Shown here piece by piece: positions 19,718-30,800 of a stretch of DNA of 64,000 nucleotides; the first letter of the stretch is position 1; each line of letters starts with the position of its first letter. Position numbers and translations under genes: made by a program. The notes beneath the pieces are model-generated. The model saw only the letters and a list, made by a program, of their open reading frames with translations. It was not told the origin of the DNA and did not search any database. Origin of the DNA: Tritrichomonas musculus. Lineage: Eukaryota; Parabasalia; Tritrichomonadida; Tritrichomonadidae. The stretch is taken from contig JAPFFF010000031.1 of NCBI GenBank assembly GCA_039105265.1, positions 372,001 to 436,000 of the forward strand, written 5' to 3'.

Positions 19718-21151
19718 ATGACTGATCAGGATAGTTCATATTATTCAGGTCAATCAGAATCAGCGCAAGGAACAGAGTCTGCACTCGAATCAAATCAACC
19801 AGCAGCCGATGATGATCCTCTTAAATCTGATGATGGAGCAGAAGAAGAAACAAAAATTGAAATTCAAGAAGAAGAAGAACAGCAAGAGAAATTGACTCCA
19901 GAAGAAGCACGGAAAAAAGCATTTGATATGCTTCATGATGGATCTATTACTTTTCCAGAAGATTTTACAGATGACGAATTAAAAGCATTACTTGAGTCTA
20001 TTGAATTTCCAGATGAAATTTCAAGCGAAACACTTGAACAATATCATAACGAATGCGTTCAATTGATTAAAGAAGAACTTGTTCCAGATCCAGAAAAGCC
20101 AGGAGAAGAAGATGATGAGGAATCTTTCGTTAAATTAACTCCAGAATTCATCGCAGAAAGACTTTCAGATTTACAACCAGTTGAAGGTGAGCATTTATCA
20201 TTTGCTTTATCTTCTTTTGCTGTTCAAGAAGCCGAAATTTACGACATTTCCGCGCTTGCCGAATACCAAGCATTAACATATATTAAGCTTAAAACAAACA
20301 TCATTTCTGATGCATCTCCTTTGAATGGATTGCCTCGTCTTCGTGAATTGTATTTAAATGAAAATAAATTGGTTTCTTTTTCAAATATTTCACTTCCATC
20401 ACTTGAAATTCTCGATTTAAGTTCAAACCAATTTAGAACAATTGGACATTTGTCTCTTCCTAAATTGAAGAAACTTAATTTGTCTCAAAACCGCATTTGC
20501 TATGTTGCTCCATCAGCATTTTCTGAGTTAGTCGATCTTACACAACTTCTTCTAACAGAAAATAAAATCAAATCTTTCAAGCCCGACACATTCAAATCTC
20601 TTGGTAAACTTGAAACTTTGACACTTGATCAAAACCAACTTACAGAAATAACTGAAGGCCTATTTGAAGGTCTTTCAGCTTTAAAGAAGGTCGTTTTTAA
20701 CGAAAACCCATTAGAATCCATTGCTGGAATCTCTTCTCTTGTAACCCTTGAAGAGGTTCAATTACAACAATCTCAACTAGAAGATATAGAGAGGGTTAAG
20801 CCACTTATCGATTTAAAGGCTCTAAAGTCTATCAATTTGGATGGATCACCTGTTGACGGCGCTGAAAACTTCAGATCAGATATTATATTGATGCTTCCTT
20901 GGCTGGAGGTTCTTGATGAAGAAAACATTTCATTTGCTGAACGTCAAGAAGCTCTTCAACTTGATGAAGAAAGGAAAGCCGAAGCTGAAAGAGAAAGACA
21001 AGAAGCTGAAAGAGAAGCAGCTGAAAGAGCAGCTGAACAAGCTAGTGAAAATCCAGAAGGAGGAAACACTGAAGAAGAAGAAAAAGGAGATGGAAATACA
21101 GACGGAACTGGCGAATCATATTCAACATATTATGACAGTGATCAAAAATAA
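19718..21151 (+). CDS. LRRC23-like leucine-rich repeat protein (radial spoke)
   Basis: A 477-residue protein with an acidic N-terminus (1-70), a small helical region, at least seven leucine-rich repeats (about 185-385; units such as LRELYLNENKL, LEILDLSSNQF, LKKLNLSQNRI), an LRR cap ending MLPWLEVLDEE, then a Glu/Ala/Arg helix and an acidic tail. This order (acidic head, SDASPLNGLPRLREL-type repeats, cap with MLPxLExLD, charged helical tail) matches LRRC23, an axonemal protein of the radial-spoke (RS3) head. If right, it works in the flagella and supports a flagellated organism. A generic LRR protein of the SDS22 type is the alternative. Confidence 0.82.
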   Translation: MTDQDSSYYSGQSESAQGTESALESNQPAADDDPLKSDDGAEEETKIEIQEEEEQQEKLTPEEARKKAFDMLHDGSITFPEDFTDDELKALLESIEFPDEISSETLEQYHNECVQLIKEELVPDPEKPGEEDDEESFVKLTPEFIAERLSDLQPVEGEHLSFALSSFAVQEAEIYDISALAEYQALTYIKLKTNIISDASPLNGLPRLRELYLNENKLVSFSNISLPSLEILDLSSNQFRTIGHLSLPKLKKLNLSQNRICYVAPSAFSELVDLTQLLLTENKIKSFKPDTFKSLGKLETLTLDQNQLTEITEGLFEGLSALKKVVFNENPLESIAGISSLVTLEEVQLQQSQLEDIERVKPLIDLKALKSINLDGSPVDGAENFRSDIILMLPWLEVLDEENISFAERQEALQLDEERKAEAERERQEAEREAAERAAEQASENPEGGNTEEEEKGDGNTDGTGESYSTYYDSDQK

Positions 21152-21345
21152 AATATTATTATTTAAAGTATTATAAAAAGTTAAAATCATCATTTATTGC
21201 AAATAAGTATCATCTTTTCTTTAAGTTTCTCAAGTATCAAAATTTGATATATATTAAAAAACAAAACAAAACAAAAAATATAAATTACGTACGGATTTGA
21301 TTTAACAATTAATGTAAAACAAATAATAAATACAAAATAATAATT

Positions 21346-24300
21346 TCAAAGAAATTGAAAATCATCAGGAGAAAAATCATCATCATTATCATTCATATAT
21401 AAAGAGGATTTCCCGCCATTTTCTCGTATTAATGTTTGATTTCTAGACCAAAGTTTTCCAATTAGTTTCAATGCAATTTGGTGCTTACTTTCAAGTTGAC
21501 TATATTCTTCTTTTAATGTTTGATATAAAAGACTGTCTGACTGAGGCCCATCTCTTATTTGATTAAATTTGATTTGATAAGAACTTAATTCGCTTTTCAA
21601 TCTTAAAGTTTTTTGAATTTCAATTTGTTCATCAATTTTTTTCTGATTTAATTCTCTTTCAAGCCTCTCACATTTTTGTTTCAAATTGAGATAATCTGAA
21701 TTTCTTATTCTGCTTTGATTATCATAGTCAGAATAATCATAATATGAATTCATATTATTTGATTTTAGTTCTATCTTTAATTCGTTAATTCTATCTTGTT
21801 GTTCTGAAATTTGTAGTTTTAATTGGGCTATTTCTTGATTTTTTTGATAAAGTTGAAGATCGTTATCATTATTTGTTGAATTACTATAAGCATCATAAAC
21901 GCTTGAATTATTATTATTATTGCTATTTGAATACAAATACTGTATTTTTTCTAAATCTTCAATTTGCTTCTGCTGCCTATTTAGGCTGTTTTTTAAAGAG
22001 TCAATTTCAGCATCTTTCAGAAAAAGTTCATCATTCAATTTGTCAATTTCAAGCAATTTTAGCTGTGTATCGTAAGTTTGCTTTTTACCATTATCGTAAT
22101 CAAGAATTTTATTTTCTAGTTCTGTGATATGAGTTTGATAACTAGCAATTTGAGCTTCATAAGAATCAATTATTTTCTCTTTTTCAGAAAGAAGTTTTTG
22201 AGTAATGTTATCATCATTCTTTTTATCTTTTTTGCTATTTTTTTCGTTGCTTTTTTTCCCAGTTTTCTTATTACTATTATTATTATCATTGGAGTTTTTA
22301 TTTTCACTGTTTCCATGCTCATTATTGCTATTTTCATTATTTTCATTGGATTTTTGACTTTTTTTATCTTTATCTTCTTTGTTATCGCTATCGTCTTTGC
22401 TTTCGTTATTATTTTCACTTCCTTTATTTTCTTCGCTTTCTTTGTCTTTTTCATTATTTTCATTATCATTTTTTTCAGAGTTTTCGTTTTGTTGAGCATT
22501 TGAATCATTGCTTGAATGTCCACTTTTCAGTTTTTCAATTTGGTCTTTAAGCTTATTAATTTCATTATCTTTTTCGTTTAATTTAGATTGAATTTGCGCT
22601 TCTCTTTCTTCTTCATTTGCTTGAATATCATCTAATTGAGATTGCAAGCGAATAAGTTCGGCATCTTTTTTAGCTTCTGTTACTTTAAATTGTTGAAATA
22701 TTGTTATTTGCCCACGAAGTGTGGCAATCTGCGATTCTTTTAATGAATCAGATTGAGTAAGTTGATCAACTTGCTGTTGAAGTTTATCTTTAGATTTTCT
22801 GAGCCTTAATATTTCTTTTACTAGCTTTACAGCTTGAGGACCTTTGATCGGGCTTTTCTGTGAATCTGATTCTTGATTTACTTTCTCTGCTTGGGCATTA
22901 CGTTCTGAAATTGAAGACTTCATATTGTCTATGAGGCTTTTTAATGACTTGTTTTCTTTATCTTTCTTTTTGATTTGAGAGTCTTTCTCTGCTAATTGCG
23001 AAGTTAATTGTGCAATATCATTCTGAAGTTTTTGCTCTGAATTATTTGGGGCTGATTGAATTGAATTTATTTGTTCTTTTAATTCTGATATAATTTTTTC
23101 TTTTTCAATCAATTTCTTTTCAAGTTTGGATTTTTGGTTTTCTTCAGTAGATTTATCGTTATTGATGGTATCAAGTTTCTGTTTTAGTGATGTAATTTCT
23201 GTATCTTTATCAGATAAAGAAGATTGAAGAGAACTGACCTCTTTTTCATATTCGCTTATTTTATGTTTAAGATCATTTATTGCGTTTTCTTTGATAATAG
23301 AATTGTCAATTTCATTTTTTGCTTTATTACTTTGAAGATCTTGAATTTGAGCTAAAAGATCAGAAATCTGCTTTTCTTTTTTGCTTAATTCATTTTGAAG
23401 TAATTTATTCTGCTCCTCATAATTAATACTGTCTTCTTCAATAGGTTTTGAGTCATTTTTACTTTTATTGTGGAAGTTTCCTGTCTGGGAAAGATTTTTA
23501 AGTTCAGAAATCTGATTTCTTAAAGATAAAATTTCTTTTCTTGCATCATCAAGTTCTGACGTAGGTTGATTTGCCTTTTTAAGTTTTTCAAGTTCGTTTG
23601 ATAAACTAAATATTTGAGAACGGAGTTTAGGTGCTTCATCAGAATCATCATCAATAAATGAATTATTAGGCAAAGTTCCAGAAAATGAAGCAGATTTTGT
23701 TTCTGAATTCTTATTAACTAACTTCTTATTTGAAGCGATTGAATCACTCAATTTCTGTTTTAATGTATCGATCTGAACCGAAAGTTCAATTTTAAGTGAT
23801 TTTAAAAGATTGATCTGCTTGGTTGCATCGTTTAATTGGTTTTTTAAATCTGCAATTTCAGCTTGATTTGCGGTTGTGATTTGTAACTGAGTTGCCTTTA
23901 ACTTGGCATTAAGCATATCTTTTTCTGATATTTGCTGTTTAAGTGATTCAATCTGTAGCTTCGCTTCTAATAATTTTTTATCACTTAAATTTTGTGTATG
24001 CTCTGAATTTTCAGAACTTTTTGAATTTTTCTGATCTGTTTGATCGTTTTCTTCTTTTTTATTAGATTCTAATTTTTTCATTTCTCCTTCCAATCTTTTA
24101 TTTTCTTTCCGTAATGAAATAAGTTCGATTTTAGCATCAAGTAATTTATTACGATAAGTAATGAATTCGTTTTCTTTCATAGATAAAGATTGATTTTCGT
24201 GCTTTAATCTCGTAACTTCTTCCTGTAAATCAGTTAATTGAATATTTGATGATCGAAGTTCAGATTTAAGTTTGTCAATTTCAGAACTTAATTTTATTTC

Positions 24301-24516
24301 TTTATTTAATTGTTTCATGTATTCAAGCCTTTTAGTGAGTCTTTCGTTTTCAATCTGATTGGATTCCATTTGACGTCTTATGTCTTCGTTTTCATCATCG
24401 TAAGAAGGCTGGGGGGTTACTTCTTGATTATCTTTTGAAATATTATCATTTTGGGGATTATCTTTTGAATCCTCAGTTGATTTATTATTCGATAATTCCT
24501 CATTTGGTTTGTTCAT
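21346..24516 (-). CDS. Long coiled-coil protein with Asn/Glu/Lys-rich linker
   Basis: The 1056 residues are nearly all heptad coiled coil (Leu at core positions with Lys/Glu/Gln/Asn/Ser between), starting about residue 45. A low-complexity linker of Asn, Glu, Asp, Ser and Lys at about 665-770 separates two coiled-coil blocks, and a second Asn/Tyr-rich break lies near 865-885. No motor, kinase or membrane segment is visible. Long proteins of this kind build cytoskeletal or Golgi-tether structures in trichomonads; sequence alone cannot tell which. The start at 24516 is the only early Met. It is the last host gene before the transposon, whose left target duplication begins about 350 bp upstream of its ATG. 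Confidence 0.85.
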   Translation of the reverse strand: MNKPNEELSNNKSTEDSKDNPQNDNISKDNQEVTPQPSYDDENEDIRRQMESNQIENERLTKRLEYMKQLNKEIKLSSEIDKLKSELRSSNIQLTDLQEEVTRLKHENQSLSMKENEFITYRNKLLDAKIELISLRKENKRLEGEMKKLESNKKEENDQTDQKNSKSSENSEHTQNLSDKKLLEAKLQIESLKQQISEKDMLNAKLKATQLQITTANQAEIADLKNQLNDATKQINLLKSLKIELSVQIDTLKQKLSDSIASNKKLVNKNSETKSASFSGTLPNNSFIDDDSDEAPKLRSQIFSLSNELEKLKKANQPTSELDDARKEILSLRNQISELKNLSQTGNFHNKSKNDSKPIEEDSINYEEQNKLLQNELSKKEKQISDLLAQIQDLQSNKAKNEIDNSIIKENAINDLKHKISEYEKEVSSLQSSLSDKDTEITSLKQKLDTINNDKSTEENQKSKLEKKLIEKEKIISELKEQINSIQSAPNNSEQKLQNDIAQLTSQLAEKDSQIKKKDKENKSLKSLIDNMKSSISERNAQAEKVNQESDSQKSPIKGPQAVKLVKEILRLRKSKDKLQQQVDQLTQSDSLKESQIATLRGQITIFQQFKVTEAKKDAELIRLQSQLDDIQANEEEREAQIQSKLNEKDNEINKLKDQIEKLKSGHSSNDSNAQQNENSEKNDNENNEKDKESEENKGSENNNESKDDSDNKEDKDKKSQKSNENNENSNNEHGNSENKNSNDNNNSNKKTGKKSNEKNSKKDKKNDDNITQKLLSEKEKIIDSYEAQIASYQTHITELENKILDYDNGKKQTYDTQLKLLEIDKLNDELFLKDAEIDSLKNSLNRQQKQIEDLEKIQYLYSNSNNNNNSSVYDAYSNSTNNDNDLQLYQKNQEIAQLKLQISEQQDRINELKIELKSNNMNSYYDYSDYDNQSRIRNSDYLNLKQKCERLERELNQKKIDEQIEIQKTLRLKSELSSYQIKFNQIRDGPQSDSLLYQTLKEEYSQLESKHQIALKLIGKLWSRNQTLIRENGGKSSLYMNDNDDDFSPDDFQFL

Positions 24517-24867
24517 ATATCGAATTGTTTTTTGTGTTTTTGTAATAAGCGCTTAGATGGAATGATAGAAAATGATAAAAAAAAATAATAGCTTTTTATT
24601 TGTATAAAATTGAAAATCGAACCTGATACCTCAAATAAGTGGTTTTATTATTTTTGAATGATCTGGAAAGTCGATTTACAATATTTTGATATCAAATTGT
24701 TTATCATTCTTTGAAAAATGAATAAATGATACTTAAATACAATTTTGTGCAACTTTTCGAAAAGTCGAATATTATCAGCAACTACACCAAAAATCTTTAC
24801 TTTTTACTTATATCGGGATTCAAATGGCGTATTTAATGATATGGTAAGCCATTGATGGAAAATATCA
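24517..24867. other. Spacer left of the transposon
   Basis: AT-rich sequence between the coiled-coil gene start and the transposon's left target duplication. It should contain the coiled-coil gene's promoter, but I see no distinct element. Confidence 0.5.
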
Positions 24868-24876
24868 ATTTAATTT
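24868..24876 (+). repeat. Target site duplication, left copy
   Basis: ATTTAATTT directly abuts the left terminal inverted repeat, and the identical 9 bases abut the right one (36825-36833). Nine base pairs is the usual Mutator/MULE duplication length. Confidence 0.88.
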
Positions 24877-24910
24877 GGCCAATCGCTTAAGCATACACCA
24901 CTTTTTGAAT
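24877..24910 (+). repeat. Left terminal inverted repeat of the MULE
   Basis: 34 bp from GGCCAATCGCTTAAGC to CACTTTTTGAAT. It matches the reverse complement of 36791-36824 except at positions 3 and 14. Its inner end carries the ACTTTTTGA word. Confidence 0.9.
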
Positions 24911-24933
24911 TGCTCACAATTCATTGAAATAAA

Positions 24934-25027
24934 GTCTTTAAACTTTTTCAAATAATGTCTTTAAACTTTTTGATAGCATTTGAAAGAAGGTCTATAAACT
25001 TTTTGTAAAAAGGTCTTTAAACTTTTT
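24934..25027 (+). repeat. Four subterminal repeats of the MULE left end
   Basis: GTCTTTAAACTTTTT occurs at 24934-24948, 24957-24971 and 25013-25027, with one variant (GTCTATAAACTTTTT) at 24990-25004. Start-to-start spacings are 23, 33 and 23 bp. The right end has one related AAACTTTTTCAA on the opposite strand (about 36777-36788). Such subterminal repeats often bind transposase; here that is inferred. Confidence 0.75.
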
Positions 25028-25135
25028 TTTCCAAAAATTAATTTATAAATTTTTCAACTTTTTGTGTGAGGTTAAAAAAACAATAGGCAAGGCCATAACC
25101 GTAAAATTTGCTCTATTTTATTTAAAATTAAAATT

Positions 25136-27830
25136 CACAATTCGCAATTACTTTTACAGAAAGAAACACAGTAGCAAGCTACAAGAAACACAATCAGTGC
25201 ATCGAACACGAAAAAACCAACGAAACAGCGACCAACGCAGACCATTCACAATTCGCAATTACTTTTACAGAAAGAAACACAGTAGCAAGCTACAAGAAAC
25301 ACAATCAGTGCATCGAACACGAAAAAAACAACGAAACATTTATCAAAGAAACAGCGAACAACGCAGACCATTCACAATTCGCAATTACTTTTACTAGAAA
25401 GAAACACAGTGGCAAGCTACAAGAAACTCAATCAGTGCATCGAACACGAAAAAAACAACGAAACAGCGACCAACGCAGACCATTCACAATTCGCAATTAC
25501 TTTTACAGAAAGAAACACAGTAGCAAGCTACAAGAAACACAATCAGTGCATCGAACACGAAAAAAACAACGAAACATTTATCAAAGAAACAGCGAACAAC
25601 GCAGACCATTCACAATTCGCAATTACTTTTACTAGAAAGAAACACAGTGGCAAGCTACAAGAAACTCAATCAGTGCATCGAACACGAAAAAAACAACGAA
25701 ACATTTAGCAAAGAAGCAGCTACAAGCACAGACCATTCACAATTCGCAATTACTTTTACAGAAAGAAACACAGTAGCAAGCTACAAGAAACACAATCAGT
25801 GCATCGAACACGAAAAAACCAACGAAACAGCGACCAACGCAGACCATTCACAATTCGCAATTACTTTTACAGAAAGAAACACAGTGGCAAGCTACAAGAA
25901 ACTCAATCAGTGCATCGAACACGAAAAAAACAACGAAACATTTATCAAAGAAACAGCGAACAACGCAGACCATTCACAATTCGCAATTACTTTTACTAGA
26001 AAGAAACACAGTGGCAAGCTACAAGAAACTCAATCAGTGCATCGAACACGAAAAAAACAACGAAACATTTAGCAAAGAAGCAGCTACAAGCACAGACCAT
26101 TCACAATTCGCAATTACTTTTACTAGAAAGAAACACAGTAGCAAGCTACAAGAAACACAATCAGTGCATCGAACACGAAAAAACCAACGAAACAGCGACC
26201 AACGCAGACCATTCACAATTCGCAATTACTTTTACAGAAAGAAACACAGTAGCAAGCTACAAGAAACACAATCAGTGCATCGAACACGAAAAAAACAACG
26301 AAACATGTAGCAAAGAAGCAGCTGCAAACGCAGACCATTCACAATTCGCAATTACTTTTACTAGAAAGAAACACAGTGGCAAGCTACAAGAAACTCAATC
26401 AGTGCATCGAACACGAAAAAAACAACGAAACATTTAGCAAAGAAGCAGCTACAAGCACAGACCATTCACAATTCGCAATTACTTTTACAGAAAGAAACAC
26501 AGTAGCAAGCTACAAGAAACACAATCAGTGCATCGAACACGAAAAAAACAACGAAACATTTATCAAAGAAACAGCGAACAACGCAGACCATTCACAATTC
26601 GCAATTACTTTTACTAGAAAGAAACACAGTGGCAAGCTACAAGAAACTCAATCAGTGCATCGAACACGAAAAAAACAACGAAACATTTAGCAAAGAAGCA
26701 GCTACAAACACAGACCATTCACAATTCGCAATTACTTTTACTAGAAAGAAACACAGTAGCAAGCTACAAGAAACACAATCAGTGCATCGAACACGAAAAA
26801 AACAACGAAACATTTAGCAAAGAAGCAGCTACAAGCACAGACCATTCACAATTCGCAATTACTTTTACTAGAAAGAAACACAGTAGCAAGCTACAAGAAA
26901 CACAATCAGTGCATCGAACACGAAAAAAACAACGAAACATTTAGCAAAGAAGCAGCTACAAGCACAGACCATTCACAATTCGCAATTACTTTTACAGAAA
27001 GAAACACAGTAGCAAGCTACAAGAAACACAATCAGTGCATCGAACACGAAAAAAACAACGAAACATGTAGCAAAGAAGCAGCTGCAAACGCAGACCATTC
27101 ACAATTCGCAATTACTTTTACAGAAAGAAACACAGTAGCAAGCTACAAGAAACTCAATCAGTGCATCGAACACGAAAAAACCAACGAAACAGCGACCAAC
27201 GCAGACCATTCACAATTCGCAATTACTTTTACAGAAAGAAACACAGTAGCAAGCTACAAGAAACACAATCAGTGCATCGAACACGAAAAAAACAACGAAA
27301 CATTTATCAAAGAAACAGCGAACAACGCAGACCATTCACAATTCGCAATTACTTTTACTAGAAAGAAACACAGTAGCAAGCTACAAGAAACTCAATCAGT
27401 GCATCGAACACGAAAAAAACAACGAAACATTTAGCAAAGAAGCAGCTACAAACACAGACCATTCACAATTCGCAATTACTTTTACAGAAAGAAACACAGT
27501 AGCAAGCTACAAGAAACACAATCAGTGCATCGAACACGAAAAAAACAACGAAACATGTAGCAAAGAAGCAGCTACAAACGCAGACCATTCACAATTCGCA
27601 ATTACTTTTACAGAAAGAAACACAGTAGCAAGCTACAAGAAACACAATCAGTGCATCGAACACGAAAAAAACAACGAAACATGTAGCAAAGAAACAGCTA
27701 CAAACACAGACCATTCACAATTCGCAATTACTTTTACTAGAAAGAAACACAGTAGCAAGCTACAAGAAACTCAATCAGTGCATCGAACACGAAAAAACCA
27801 ACGAAACAGCGAACAACACAGACCATTCAT
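25136..27830 (+). repeat. Tandem array, 22 units of about 111-127 bp
   Basis: Units begin CACAATTCGCAATTACTTTT and 22 starts can be counted (25136, 25247, 25373 and so on to 27716). Unit length varies with the tail. Short tails (A) end CGAAACAGCGACCAACG; longer tails hold CATTTATCAAAGAAACAG (B), CATTTAGCAAAGAAGCAG (C) or CATGTAGCAAAGAAGCAG (D). Other two-state sites are ACAGAAAG versus ACTAGAAAG, CAGTAGC versus CAGTGGC and GAAACAC versus GAAACTC. Tail order is roughly A B A B C A B C A D C B C C C D A B C D D A. Unit lengths are not all multiples of three, so the frames seen are chance openings and I treat the array as non-coding. It lies just upstream of the transposase and may be part of its leader or promoter. 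Confidence 0.9.
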
Positions 27831-27877
27831 AACCGCAATATCTTTTACAAAGACGTTTAACATTTTTTATTTTTAAA

Positions 27878-30800
27878 ATGCAAGATTCAAATACAAAGTA
27901 CCATGTCTCAAAAGAAGAGATTGAACTATTGGTTCCTGCACTTAAGAACTATTTTAGTTACCCTCAAAGAACTATTGAACGATCAAATATTGTACACGAA
28001 GTTGTAGCAAAGCTTTCAGTTATTAGCCAACATTGGAATCCTGGAACTGTAAGAAAATGGTTCATTAACAATATGCAACAATATGTTAAAAATTATTTAT
28101 ATGCATCTACTCCACAACCCATCATAGAAGAAGAAAAATTTCCAGGTTGCCCTGAATGGATGAATTATTATTTGCCTCGGCAATGGTATTATACGCTTCC
28201 TAAGAATATCCAACGCTATTATGATCGAATAGAAGAAAAAACATTGGAAATGAGAAGAAATCAAGCACAATTTCAAAATGTTTTACAGCCACAAGCACAA
28301 GCACAAGCACAATTTCCGAATACTCAATCAGTGCAATTACATCAACAACCACAAGCACAAGCACAAGTCCATGGAGTTCAAACAGAGCAAATACAGCAAC
28401 AATCACAAACACAAGCACAAGTCCACAGAGTTCAGGCCCTTCAGTTGCAACCACAAGCACAATTTCAGAATACTCAATCAGTGCAATTACATCAACAACC
28501 ACAAGCACAAGCACAAGTCCACGGAGTTCAGGCAATGCAAATACAGCAACAATCACAATTTCAGAATGCTCAATCAGTGCAATTACATCAACAACCACAA
28601 GCACAAGCACAAGTCCATGGAGCTCAGGCAATGCAAATACAGCAACAATCACAAACACAAGCACAAGTCCACAGAGTTCAGGCCCTTCAGTTGCAACCAC
28701 AAGCACAATTTCAGAATACTCAATCAGTGCAATTACATCAACAACCACAAGCACAAGCACAAGTCCACGGAGTTCAAACAGTGCAATTACATCAACAACC
28801 ACAAGCACAAGCACAAGTCCACGGAGTTCAAACAGTGCAATTACATCAACAACCACAACCACAAGCACAAGTCCATGGAGCTCAGGCAATGCAATTGCAG
28901 CAACAATCACAAACACAAGCACAATTTCACAATACTCAATCAGTGCAATTACATCAACAACCACAAGCACAAGCACAAGTCCACGGAGTTCAGGCAATGC
29001 AATTGCAACCACAAGCACAATTTCAGAATGCTCAATCAGTGCAATTACATCAACAACCACAAGCACAAGTTTACGGAGTTCAGGCAATGCAATTGCAGCA
29101 ACAAGCACAATTTCCGAATACTCAATCAGTGCAATTACAGCCACAAGCACAAGCACAAGCACAATTTCCGAATACTCAATCAGTGCAATTACATCAACAA
29201 CCACAAGCACAAGCACAAGTCCATGGAGTTCAAACAGAGCAAATACAGCAACAATCACAAACACAAGCACAAGTCCACGGAGTTCAGGCCCTTCAGTTGC
29301 AACCACAAGCACAATTTCAGAATACTCAATCAGTGCAATTACATCAACAACTACTAGCACAAGCACAAGTCCATGGAGCTCAGGCAATGCAATTGCAACC
29401 ACAAGCACAATTTCAGAATGCTCAATCAGTGCAATTACATCAACAACTACTAGCACAAGCACAAGTCCATGGAGTTCAAACAGAGCAAATACAGCAACAA
29501 TCACAAACACAAGCACAAGTCCACGGAGTTCAGGCCCTTCAGTTGCAACCACAAGCACAATTTCAGAATACTCAATCAGTGCAATTACAGCCACAAGCAC
29601 AAGCACAATTTCAGAATACTCAATCAGTGCAATTACATCAGCAATCACAACCACAAGTCCAAGGAGCTCAGGCAATGCAATTGCAGCAACAATCACAAAC
29701 ACAAACACAATTTCAGAATGCTCAATCAGTGCAATTACATCAACAACTACAAGCACAAGTCCACGGAGTTCAAACAGTGCAAATACAGCAACAACCACAA
29801 ACACAATTTCAGAATACTCAACCAATGCAAATACAGCAACAACCACAAGCACAATTTCAGAATACTCAACCAATGCAATTGCAGCAACAACCACAAGCAC
29901 AATTTCAGAATACTCAACCAATGCAATTACAGCAACAACCACAAGCACTATTTCAGAATACTCAACCAATGCAATTACAGCAACAACCACAAGCACTATT
30001 TCAGAATATTCAACCAGTGCAATTGAAGCCACAAGCACAAATTTACAGATCTCAACCAATGCAATTAATTCCTCAAGAACAATTGCAATTCCAAAGTACT
30101 CAACCATCACAATTTCAACCACAGGTTTTAGTGCCTCAATGCCAGCCACCACAGGTATTAACGACTCCATATCATTCAATGATTAATATAGCAACTCCTT
30201 ATCAATTTCAACCAGAACGCCAAAATCAATATCATCATACAGTACAGGATGATATACAAAGTTATAATCAAATGATGCAGCAAACAAAATGGCAAAGTAA
30301 AATGAATAACTCCAATTATTTCAATTTTTCACAAAAGCGTAATACACAAGTTGTATCCTCTAATGATATTAATTTAAATGATGAGCCAACTATTTACGAA
30401 ACCAATAACATAATAGTACAGTTGCCGGAACTCTCAAAAGAAATACGAATTCAAGATCCACCTCAAAATGAACTTAATGAAAATACCAGAGAAACTCCGC
30501 CTGAGTTAGTAAATTGTTTCCTGGAACTCAACAATAATAATGTAGATTCATTAGATTTGTTACTATCATATGTCCATGATATTTCAATTGCACATGGATG
30601 TCCTTTTGTTGCAAAACAAACAGGGCCTACGCGTTCCACTCAGATATTTGCTTGTAGTTTTCATGAAACTCAATTTCAATGCAAAGCTTGTATCAAGTTA
30701 TATTATGATGATCTTTCTCATAAAGTTTATATAGAAGAAATGGAGCATCATCATACTCATTGTATTGGACAAGTAAAGAAAGGAAAAACACGAAACTCAT

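Noticed and set aside
25062-27361. Several open frames of 60-140 codons within the upstream array
   Set aside because: Unit lengths (111-127 bp) are not constant multiples of three, frames switch between units and none extends through the array. No initiation context is conserved.
28278-30026. Second-frame stretches rich in Asn/His/Lys inside the transposase repeats
   Set aside because: They overlap the main frame out of phase and reflect the same DNA repeat. No independent domain is visible.
28200-30179. A 659-codon antisense frame across the Gln-rich repeats, coding a Val/Ile/Leu-rich product
   Set aside because: It exists only because the sense repeat is built of a few codons without reverse-complement stops. 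The sense frame belongs to a coherent transposase, and the antisense product is a repeat artefact.
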